NCBI GenBank assembly: GCA_002914845.1
Contig: JXTC01000180.1
Location: 483,948-547,947, forward strand
Reading direction: 5' to 3'
Origin: Trema orientale
Taxonomy: Eukaryota; Streptophyta; Magnoliopsida; Rosales; Cannabaceae
DNA: 64,000 nt
Below, piece after piece: positions 36,571-45,930 of this stretch. The notes under the pieces are model-generated. The model searched no databases, was not told the DNA's origin, and saw only the letters and a program-made list of their open reading frames with translations. A program made the position numbers and the translations under genes. The number at the start of each line of letters is the position of its first letter. The stretch's first letter is position 1.

Positions 36571-36959
36571 TAGGGCTGGCAATTTGAACACGACCCGCCA
36601 ACACGACTAGAAATCCGCACGTTTAGTTGACACGTTTGACACAAAATTGACCCGAATTAACACGATTAATTAATTTTTTAGCAAAATATATTATAAAATA
36701 TTAAGTAACGACTCCATAGAAAATATTTTTTAACAAATTTCTTATAATTTAAATGAAAACTAATAAACTAATGAGCTAATTTACCTTAATAAAGTAAAAC
36801 TGGAGTGAAAAAATCAAGTAAATGAATAATTATAATGTTTAGAAGCATTGTAACACGTCAGTCTGACTGACGTTTTCATTAAACCGGTAACTTGCAGGTA
36901 ACACGAAACCCGCACGACATTAAATGGGTCGACACGAATGACACGAATTGCCAGCCCTA
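36571..36959. mobile_element. hAT MITE, CACG-rich (389 bp)
   Basis: The ends are 'tagggctggcaatt' and 'aattgccagcccta', a perfect 14-bp terminal inverted repeat of the T/CAGGG type used by hAT elements. Flanks gtgtataa (36,563-36,570) and gtgtatat (36,960-36,967) match at 7 of 8 positions, consistent with an 8-bp hAT target duplication. Subterminal 'gacacg' and 'cgtgtt' words are abundant. Non-coding. Confidence 0.75.
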
Positions 36960-36979
36960 GTGTATATATATATGTTTAT

Positions 36980-37175
36980 GGGGATGGCTACGGTAGGGGC
37001 GTCCCTACGTAGGGATGCTTTAATTATCGTTGGATGGGAATCTGTGGGGAATAATGGGAATCTGTGGGGAATAACGGGAATCTGTAGAGAATCTATTTAT
37101 ATACAGATTCTCATCCAACGGTGAATAGACAGGGCCCTACGTAGGGGCGCCCCTACTGTAGACGCGCCCTTTATC
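36980..37175. mobile_element. MITE family 1, copy 3 (196 bp, 9-bp TSD)
   Basis: The left end is 'ggggatggctacggtagggg' and the right end contains 'ctactgtagacgcgcccttt'. The interior shares 'gaatctgtggggaataa' repeats and 'ctatttatatacagattc' with the other copies. It is flanked by the perfect 9-bp direct repeat tatgtttat at 36,971-36,979 and 37,176-37,184. It is inverted relative to copy 1. It lies only 20 bp from the hAT MITE and about 1.35 kb upstream of the second ERF start. Confidence 0.78.
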
Positions 37176-38995
37176 TATGTTTATATAACCAATAATAACA
37201 ATAATGTGTCACTTTCTGTTTAAGAAGAGACAGGTTTTGGGTGGTCCTTAAAGTACATATGCCATAATTATTAAGTAGACTTTCCCAGAGAGAGTGCTTT
37301 TGAGCAAGGCACTAATTCTTGAAGCAAAAAAGATAAGAGAAAGTTGAGGAAAAAAAAATTCCAAAAAACAAACAAACGATGAATAATTATATGAATATGA
37401 ATATATACATGTATATATACCATGTTTATATTTGTTGGATTTGATTCTTATGCATGTAACAATTCAGAACTTTTTTGCTTCTAGCTAAACTTAGTACCCC
37501 ATTTTAAGATGATTTGAACCACGCGACAAATGCAGCCGCAAGTGCATATATAATATAATAGATTTAACATAAAGTAATGAGAAAAGTAAAAATGCCTAAT
37601 CAAATTAATCGACCAATTGATTATTATTATTATTATTATTATTTTTTGAGATGCTGAACAAACTGGAATAATCAAACTATACATTATTTAAATCGTATTG
37701 CCTTTTTATTCAAATCTGTTGGACATCTGACGTTAAAGATAAATTTTGGTGTTCAATTTTTTAACGTAGTACTACTTTTGGTTTTTGAAGGGACAATGGC
37801 GGTCAAAGATTTGGTTACGAGGTGTTGTGGACCATCTACTTCGTCAATTCTGATACACTGTGTTGGCTTTATAATAAATATTCTGAAGACCGTCGAGTAC
37901 TTTCTCCCGTCTGCAATTTTGTTCATATATGTATCTTGTGGTTTGCATAATTACATCTCATCTGCAATTTAAATTATTTTTTTTAATGCTTATATTTTTG
38001 TATGCTTACGTAGTTCCGTCAATCATACTTCTGCTACTTATTTTAATTAATTGCTTCTACGTGGCCTATAAGAACTGTACGTAAATCCATACGGTATAAA
38101 CATTAACGAATTAACATAAAATAAGAAATGACAAGTCGATCGATTATTAATATAAAGTAACAATGCACATGCCAATTAATTTCGTACAGTACATAAACAA
38201 CATTTTCTTTAATTACATGATGAAATCATCCAAATACTATATATAGTATAGAATATTATATGTATTAAATTGTGTATCGCGTTATTTAGTAATTATCGAA
38301 CTAAATCAAGGACTAGCTACTTCGTAATTTCTTATTGAGGTTGCTATATGTAGCATTTAAAGTCTTCAAAGCTCTTCAGGTTGCTTCTTCCGAATACTAT
38401 TTTGGACCAATATTGAGTTAGAACTTAGAAGAGGTGATCAACGCATTGAATATGATGATGAGTGTGGCCTGGCTGTGTTTTGAAGATCAGACTACAAATC
38501 AAAGTTGTCTAATTATAAGGCATTTCCTTGAAGAGCAATATCATCTTCATCGGTTGTAGTTGGCGCCTGATGTCTAGTACATTTGGTCCGTGTTTATGAC
38601 GTCTCTTGCACCGACTTTAAGGACGCTGTTTTCTTTAACTCGTCATCCTATTGGTGGTTTGTTGTCATGAGCTCGATGGGGTACACTCTTGGTTGATCTT
38701 TTGCCGCGGATGCATGATCAAACTCTTACTATGAAAAAATAGAATTAGTGATAATGAAATGTTTTCAAAAATTATTAAAAATCAAACGAAACTCAAGTTG
38801 TTCTGCTAGAATTTATCTATTTGTACAGTCATTAATTTGGACTTTTCTTTTGTTAAAAATAGACTAAGTTATAGCTTAATTAATGCATGATCAAGGTCCA
38901 GTTTGTTCTTGTGATCAAATTGAGAACCAAGCTTGGTGGATCTCTTGGCATTTGGGCCAATTAATGATATAATGATGGGAATTGAACAAAAATAC
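37176..38995. other. Intergenic DNA with an (ATT)n microsatellite
   Basis: A TTA trinucleotide run lies at about 37,620-37,642. The interval 38,340-38,720 has more balanced base composition and could be a relic of coding or retroelement sequence, but its frames are interrupted and no motif was identified. Otherwise nothing was recognised. Confidence 0.45.
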
Positions 38996-38999
38996 CCTG

Positions 39000-39910
39000 C
39001 TTTTGAGGGTATGATTTAGTGGATATTATTTTTTGATTTTATTACTAAACATATCCTTTTTTTAATAATAATGATTTGTACGTATCATTATACCCCTGAT
39101 AAATTATTCATTTACCACTATTAAGAGATAATATATAATTTATTTACCATAATTTAAAAAAAAAATTCACTTATAGATGGTATCATATGTACCATTATAC
39201 CTCTGGTAAATTACTTATTTACTACTATTAAAAGATGGTATATGATTTATTTACCATGACTTAAAAAATATTATCGCTTGTAGACGGTAGCATATTTACC
39301 ATTATACCCCTGATATATTACTTATTTACCACTATTAAGAGGTAGTATATGATTTATTTAATATGACTTAAAAAAATTTTACTTATAGATGGTAGCATAT
39401 TTACTATTATACTCCTGGTAAATCACTTATTTACCACTATTAAGATGTGGTATATGATTTATTTATCATGACTTAAAAAATTTTATCGCTTATAGACGGC
39501 AACATATTTACTATAATACCCGTTGTAAATGAGTCCAGTTGTAAATTACTTATTTACTACTATTAAGAGATTATATATGATTTATTTACTATAACTTAAA
39601 AAATTTATCGCTTATAAATGGTAGCATATTTACAATTATACTCCTAGTAAATTACTTATTTACTACTATTAAGAGATGATATATGATTTATTTACTATGA
39701 CTTAAAAAATTTTATCGCTGATAAATGGTAGCATATTTATAATTATACTCCTAGTAAATTACTTATTTACTACTATTAACTAGTGGTATATTATTTATTT
39801 ACTATGAGTTGAAAAAATTTATCACTTATATATAGATAGTAACATATTTACTACTATGCCCTTAGTAAATTACTTATTTATTAATATTATAAAGATGAAT
39901 ATCACTTAGG
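39000..39910. repeat. Tandem array, unit about 107 bp, about eight units
   Basis: A unit containing 'ttatttaccactattaagag', 'gatttatttaccatgactta' and 'cgcttatagatggtagc' recurs with its anchor word at about 39,115, 39,222, 39,329, 39,434, 39,557, 39,663, 39,770 and 39,880. Most spacings are 105-107 bp. One is 123 bp because of an extra 'gtaaatgagtccagtt'-like partial duplication. Units differ by scattered substitutions, so the array is not recent. Decayed pieces continue to about 40,030. No open frame. Confidence 0.85.
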
Positions 39911-40073
39911 TATATAAATAATTTACTACTGATATAACATTTACATTAATGGTATATCACTAATTTACTACTAATATACAGTAGTTCATCACTTATTCAC
40001 CATTGATAAACTATTATATATAGTTGTAAATCGTTGATTTACAAATACGCATCATATACAAGTTAGTTACAGA

Positions 40074-40993
40074 TAGAGATGGTAATTTAACCCGAGAACC
40101 CTTTTACTTGTGGGTAATATCCCCATATTCAGATTTCCGGGTCGAGTACGGGTATTTAAGACAATACTCATCACGGGCACGGGTCGAGTTTGGGACAGAC
40201 ATACTCGTACCTGTACCCGACCCTATTATATATTTATAAGTACTTTTACAAATATAATATGTATATGTGCATATGTAGACAATATTTACTTAAAAGCACT
40301 GGAGCACTCCTTAAATGAAGCCCAACTGAAGCCCATTTTCTACATTATACACTTACCAGCCAGGCCTACCTACGATTGAATTAATCTTGCAACACATATT
40401 AGATATCACATATGATTGAATTAAATATAATTAAAAAAATAAAAAAATTTTAGAGCTCCAACTATGCACCTTCGGGTCCTCCTCTATCTTAAGCTGCCGC
40501 TCGTAGCTCGTCAACTCTAGGTCTCTAGTTTCAATCTTCACTGCTAAGATCTTCAATCTTCAAGTATTACTATTCTCTGATTCAAGCTCCAACTCCATGA
40601 ATCAAATTTCTTTCATGAATTTGTTGGAAGTTTTGCTATTATATAATTTTGCTATGATTTGTTTGTTTGTTTTTATTTTTTTAAATTTCTTTTTAAAAAC
40701 TTTTGTGTATATATTGTCTATGTTGTAGCTTTCTTATTCTGTATAGTATGTTCTCTTTTTTTTTTTTCTTTGAAATAATGTTCTCTCAACTTTACTGTAC
40801 ATGTAACTTTCACAATAATTTTTTTTGTGGAAGCGTGACGGGTACAAGTATACCCACGGGTACACATTCCCCATAACAGGGATACCTGAACCTACCCCGC
40901 CAAAATAAACGGGTAAATGGGGCAGGTATGAGTGGGGATTTTACCTACGGGTACAGGATCGGGATAGCTAAACCTGCCCCGTTGCCATCCCTA
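40074..40993. mobile_element. hAT MITE with a perfect 8-bp target duplication (920 bp)
   Basis: The ends are 'tagagatggtaattt' and 'gttgccatcccta', the hAT-type T/CAG.GATGG terminus. The flanking repeat gttacaga is identical at 40,066-40,073 and 40,994-41,001. Subterminal zones are rich in 'acgggtac', 'gggtcgag' and 'taccccgc' words in both orientations. There is no transposase, so it is a non-autonomous member of a family common in plants. Confidence 0.82.
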
Positions 40994-41001
40994 GTTACAG
41001 A

Positions 41002-41690
41002 GTTTTGATAATTTTTCCACGTAAGAAAGTAAACTATTTACTTGAAAATATTAAATCACATCTTTTTGAGAAAAGAAAAGTACTAAAATATGGTAGTAAA
41101 TAATTGGTATGCTTGTAACAAAATATTATTAAGTTATTGATTTCCTTTGAATTCTCATATTTGAAGTTTTCTCACACGGAGTCAACTTCTTAATCGACCA
41201 AATCTCACACCCCTTCCCATCAGAATATTGACATCCCCCGCCTATGCCTGTATATATATTGTATTTTTTTTTATTCAAAAAAAAAAAGACATATGAATAT
41301 GAATTACAAAAGATAAAATATGCAGAGAAGAAAACGAAAACTCTAAGAAAGTAAGTAAAAATAAAATGAAATGAAATAAGTAGCAGACAGGGACGACAAA
41401 CGAGCAAGACAAGTCGCCATTTCTTTCTTTCTTTCAATTGATCACAAAGTCACAAACACAACACAATAGATCTCTCTCTCTTAACACAACTGAGACCCAG
41501 CTACCCAAAAAAAACAGTACGAAACCAAATGAAACAAAATAATAAATACCCAACTAAAATCAACCTAATACTAATACCACGAATAAAATCACCCAAGATA
41601 GTTGTTTTTCACAAAAAATATTTTCTCTATAGTTTTCTCACTAACGAAAATGAAATTCAGCCAAAAATTTTCCAATTCAATCAGAAATTT
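41002..41690. other. Intergenic DNA, possible exon-like fragments
   Basis: On the minus strand a short frame starting near 41,416 (MATCLARLSSLSATYF) follows a pyrimidine/GA leader and looks like a targeting-peptide start. It stops after about 23 residues. It may be a gene fragment, but nothing else supports it. Confidence 0.25.
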
Positions 41691-41847
41691 AGGGTGGTAC
41701 AAAATTCGAATCCTATTCTTCAAATCCAGAAACAGCTTTTACATAGAAAGTTGCAAGGATAAATGTTTTATCCTTCCAACTTTCTACATGAAAGCTGTTT
41801 CTGGATTTGAAGAATAGGATTCAAATCCTATACCAAATGCGGCCCTA
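41691..41847. mobile_element. Short, highly paired hairpin (MITE or young hairpin RNA locus)
   Basis: The left arm 41,703-41,760 contains 'atcctattcttcaaatccag' and 'aaacagctttt', and the right arm 41,768-41,828 carries the inverse with only a few mismatches. The loop is about 7-10 bp. The outer ends 'agggtggtac' and 'ccaaatgcggccct' are partly inverted, as in a MITE. Transcripts would fold into a long hairpin of about 60 bp per arm. Confidence 0.6.
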
Positions 41848-42284
41848 GGGTTTCAAACGACAAATCGAATAGAAAAATCGAATAATTCTGAGAGTAAGGA
41901 AGAATACTTTACCAATTATGCAAGGAGTGATGCAAAACCTTGATTCGAATGAGATTAGTGTCGGAGTTGAGTGTTGGAGAAGCTGTTTGCTTCCTAGGAA
42001 AATTGCGAGAAAAAAATCGATTTCTCACCATGCACCAAGAAGAAGCTAAGTCGGGGTTTTTTTTTTCTCTCTCTGTAATTTTTGGGGGTTACATCGTGAC
42101 CACTAGTCATTTTTTCCTCCTTTCTCTAGTTTAAGGACATAAGGGTAAATTGGTAAAAATAGCTCTAATAATTTTAGAAAAGGGATCAATATAAAAAGTT
42201 AAAACCTAAAAAAAAAGGGTATATACTTACACAAAATGTCAAAAACGGATATCCCATGTAGTTTCATCTATGATGATGGGTATT
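41848..42284. other. Intergenic DNA with a weak minus-strand exon candidate
   Basis: On the minus strand, an ATG near 42,031 opens about 40 residues beginning MVRNRFFLAIFLGSKQLLQ. It runs to a possible splice donor 'ggtaaag' at about 41,910. With no second exon or domain recognised, this is reported only as a candidate. Confidence 0.2.
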
Positions 42285-42570
42285 TTAGCCACATGGCCAA
42301 ATTTTTCATCATAGTTTGGCAAATTATTATTTTTCCAAATACTGTTAAAAAATGACCGAATTTTAAAAATTATTTAAAGAATGACGGTTTTTCATATTTA
42401 GTATATCAAAATATATTGATTTATTTTATGAAAATTGATTTATTTTATAAAAAATAGATCAACTAAAAAACGGTCATTTATCAAAATAAAATTATAAAAC
42501 AGTCATTTATTAAATAAGTGTAAAAGATAGCCATCTTTTGAATTGATCTAAAAAAAATGGCCATTCTTAC
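42285..42570. repeat. Interspersed repeat related to the one at 3.2 kb
   Basis: Contains 'gccacatggccaaattttt', a centre rich in 'ttgatttatttta', and 'aacagtcatttattaaataa' followed by 'aatggccattctt'. The order of these words matches the block at 3,176-3,445. The inverted 'atggccaa' and 'ggccat' ends suggest a MITE-like unit. Confidence 0.4.
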
Positions 42571-42599
42571 AAATACTCTATGAGGATTTAGTATAGGCT

Positions 42600-43495
42600 G
42601 TTTAGGGTTTCTTAATGGGTGAAACCTCTATATAATTAAAGACCACTACAGGTTATAAGGTCCTCTGATCTCTCTGTACAATTTAGACATATTTACCCTA
42701 TTGATAGGCGCCCTGAAGAGTTAGAAGAAGGTTGAAGAAGATCTAAGCCTAATGTGTGCGTCTGTGCACGTAGTTTTCGATCTTGCAGAATCATTCAAGG
42801 CTTATCATTGCGCTAATCTCATCTTATGGATTTTTTTCTAGAAGTCTTTATTTGTTAATTCTGCAATTTGTGTTCTATATTGATATGTAGATTAAAGCAA
42901 ATTTTATTTTTCCTAAATTATATGGTCAATACATGGCCACGGGAATTAGAATGTAACATTAATACTATAGGATTGAATTTTTTGAGAGGTTTATGATCAC
43001 TTGCGAGATAAAATGGGATTATTAGATAAAGGATGTGGTCATATAAGACCTGAATGATTAGTCTATGTATTAAAATATGTGAATATACTTCAGTTTAATG
43101 AATGTATAAAGATGGAGATCATGTGATAGGGAATGGGAGAATCATGATAATCATGATATATATGGAGGCTAGGAATATAGTAGAGAACATGCAATAGTAT
43201 GAGCCTTTTGTAGATTAATTATCGTCAAGGGAAAAGATAATATGACGTATTTATAGACCAATAAAGATCGAAGCTTGAATGAGAATTGAAACGCTAATAA
43301 TTAAACAAATAATATAATAAATCTTACCTTCGATTAATCAAATCGAATTAGATACTTACTCCAATCTGTCTAATTTACGTATCAGTATCATAGTAATTAA
43401 ATGTTAATGATCTTTTTCTTAGCTATAATCCTAGTCAAATAATGATCTTTTTCTTAGCTATAATATTCATAATCAAATATATATAAACTTAATAG
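42600..43495. other. Intergenic DNA flanking the nested hAT/copia element
   Basis: No gene. A 28-bp near-direct repeat, 'aatgatctttttcttagcta', occurs twice at about 43,408 and 43,441. Nothing else was recognised. Confidence 0.45.
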
Positions 43496-43657
43496 ATCAT
43501 ATGCAGGGCCGACTCCAAGGTTAGGCAAGTAAGGCCATTACTTAGGGCCCCTAAAAGCCAAAACTCACAAGTAAAAAAAATATATGAAAAAAGACCTACT
43601 TTTAACTAAAGAAAGGCCTAAACTTTTTTTTTAATACTCTCTTAATCCACTTACAAC

Positions 43658-43988
43658 TGTTATAAAACTAATAAATAGTGGATGCCACCTTTGGTATTCC
43701 ATAACCTACATATATGAATATTGAGTTAGATAAGATCCCTCTTAAAACCATCTTTAACCCCCTTATTCAAGTCATTTACTTATTAGTGTTATAATTCATA
43801 TATTAACTTCATTGTAACTTATGTAACTCATGACTTTATATTTACCCCATATTCATGAGCATTGGCCTATAAATAGATAAGTGTGTAGCTTGTAAAGTGA
43901 TATGAAAATAGTATGCTATATTTCTATTGTCTCTCTTTTGCCTATCTTTTCTCTTATGGTATTTGTCTTTTACTATATTTTTATATCA
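43658..43988 (+). repeat. 5' LTR of the copia element
   Basis: 331 bp, TG...CA. A TATA-like 'cctataaatagataag' at about 43,868 would place the RNA start near 43,900, leaving an R/U5 of about 90 bp. Compared with the 3' LTR it has eight substitutions by eye. Confidence 0.92.
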
Positions 43989-44003
43989 CGTTATCAGCAC
44001 GAA
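43989..44003 (+). other. Putative primer-binding site, non-canonical
   Basis: Directly after the LTR the sequence is 'cgttatcagcacgaa', not the common tggtatcagagc that pairs with the 3' end of initiator Met tRNA. Priming by an internal tRNA segment, as known for Drosophila copia, is possible. The priming tRNA is not identified. Confidence 0.45.
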
Positions 44004-44611
44004 TAGTCTCCTACCATCGTTTCTTTGTGTGAGGTAAAACTATCAGAAGATAAGTTATTTTTACTTGTTGGATCATAGCTGGATCATGGCCTTAACAAAG
44101 TTATTTTTTTTTTTTAATAATCCTAATATGATAGTTTTTACAATTCTTATGTTGGAACATAAATTTTCTATAGATAGCTATTATATATATTTATCTTTTA
44201 TATAGTTATCAATCATATATTGCATGTGTTTTTAATTTTAAGATCATACTATTAGTACAATTTATATATATATTTATAGCTACAATAGCTTTATTATATT
44301 TTAACGACTTTTATAATAACTAGTATAAAATTGTATAACTTAAGAATAATAGATTTACATTATTTTAATAGAATGGTCAATAATAAATTTCATATTTAAA
44401 TTTATGTTTCTTTTCTTTGTTTAATGTTAGCTTACTATTACAACAATTATATGTGTTTCTATTTATTTATGATATCTACATGATAAGATTATAAGTTGTA
44501 ACTTTTATTTATTAATTTTTATCTGTTTGTTTCTTGTGTACAAATTAATCAATTTTATTTTATATTTTATTATCTTAATTCGTCTTATTACTTCTTATGA
44601 TAGCTTATATT

Positions 44612-45705
44612 ATGGCACACTTGGCAAAACTAGAGTTTGTAGCTCTTGATATTTCGGAAAAAAATTATTTAGCATGGACTCTTGATGCTCAAATCCACCT
44701 TGATGCTATGAACCTTGGAGAGACGATCAAAGAAGGAAATAAAGCATCCTAACAGGATCGCGCAAAAGCGATGATATTCCTTCGACGTCATCTTCATGAA
44801 GGATTGAAATCTGAATATCTTACGGTATCTAATCCACTAATCCTTTGGCTAAATTTAAAGGAAAGATATGACCACCAAAAGACCGTAATACTTCCAAAAG
44901 CTCGCTATGATTGGATGCACTTGCGCTTGCAAGATTTTAAAACTGTTAGTGTATATAACTCCGCAATTTTTAAGATTAGCTCTCAATTGAAATTATGCGG
45001 GGAGAAGATTATTGATGAAGACATGTTAGAAAAAACTTTTTCAACCTTTCATGCCTCAAATGTGCTCCTGTAGCAGCAATACAGAGAATGAGGTTTCAAA
45101 AAATATTCAGAGTTGATATCTTGTCTTCTAGTGGCAGAGCAAAATAATGAATTACTAATGAAAAACCACCAATCACGTCCAACTGGTTCAACTCCATTTC
45201 CAGATGTGAATGTTGTTGGTTTTAAGCCATTTCCTGAAGTGGATGGAACAAAATCATTCCCTGAAGTGAATGCAACATCTTTTAATGGACGTGGTCGTGG
45301 TCGTGGTCGTGGCCGAGAACATAGTCGTGATAATACTTGGCATCATGGTGGTCATAATGGGAACTCCCCAAATTATAAGAAAAACTATGCAGAGGAAAAG
45401 CAAGAGAAAGGGCAAGGCTCAATGACAAATCTTCCAAGAACAAAAAAAATATGTGTTTTAGATGTGGAATGAGAGGACACCAGTCTCGTACATGTCGTAC
45501 ACCAAAGCATCTTGTTAACCTCTATCAGGCCTCATTGAAAGGAAAAGGAAAAACTATAGAAACAAATTTTGCAGATCTTAATGATGCTATAGATCTTGAA
45601 GAACCTATGGATCCTAATTATTTTATGGATTTCAATAACTTTGGTATAGAGGACTACCTTGAGAATCATGATAACCTTATTGACGGAAACAAGAAGACCA
45701 TGTAA
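44612..45705 (+). pseudogene. copia gag (UBN2-type capsid and zinc knuckle), broken
   Basis: The frame opens at 44,612 (MAHLAKLEFVALD). Capsid-like sequence includes YLAWTLDAQIHLD and LWLNLKERYDHQK. A Gly/Arg-rich stretch, GRGRGRGRGREHSRD, lies near 45,290-45,330. The zinc knuckle CFRCGMRGHQSRTC (CX2CX4HX4C) is at about 45,452-45,493. In-frame stops occur at 44,750, 45,071 and about 45,089. A frameshift at an A8 run (about 45,442-45,449) separates the RNA-binding region from the capsid. The frame ends at 45,705. Gag would package the RNA in cytoplasmic particles; this copy cannot make the full protein. Confidence 0.85.
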
Positions 45706-45930
45706 TATTGCACTAAGTTATTTCTAGGAGTTTTAAGTGTGTGATATGTGTTGTTTGAGTGTGTTGAAAGTTGCAGTTTGTGGTTTTAAAAATCTAGTGT
45801 GATTTGCATTATGGTTTGTGATTTTAAATTTTAGTACGGTATTTTTAGTGTATACCTAATTTTAAAATAAATACATTTATCTATTATCTTATTTATATTG
45901 CCTTATTTTTCTTATATATTTTCTTTATTT
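45706..45930 (+). other. Spacer between gag and pol of the copia element
   Basis: About 200 bp of AT-rich, frame-poor sequence separates the gag stop from the protease region. It may be a feature of this element family, with pol made from separate or spliced RNA as reported for some plant copia elements, or simply decay. No splice pair was confirmed. Confidence 0.4.

Noticed and set aside
39000-39910. Regularly spaced repeats considered as a CRISPR-like array
   Set aside because: The whole 107-bp unit repeats without unique spacers and the context is a plant nuclear genome, so it is a minisatellite.
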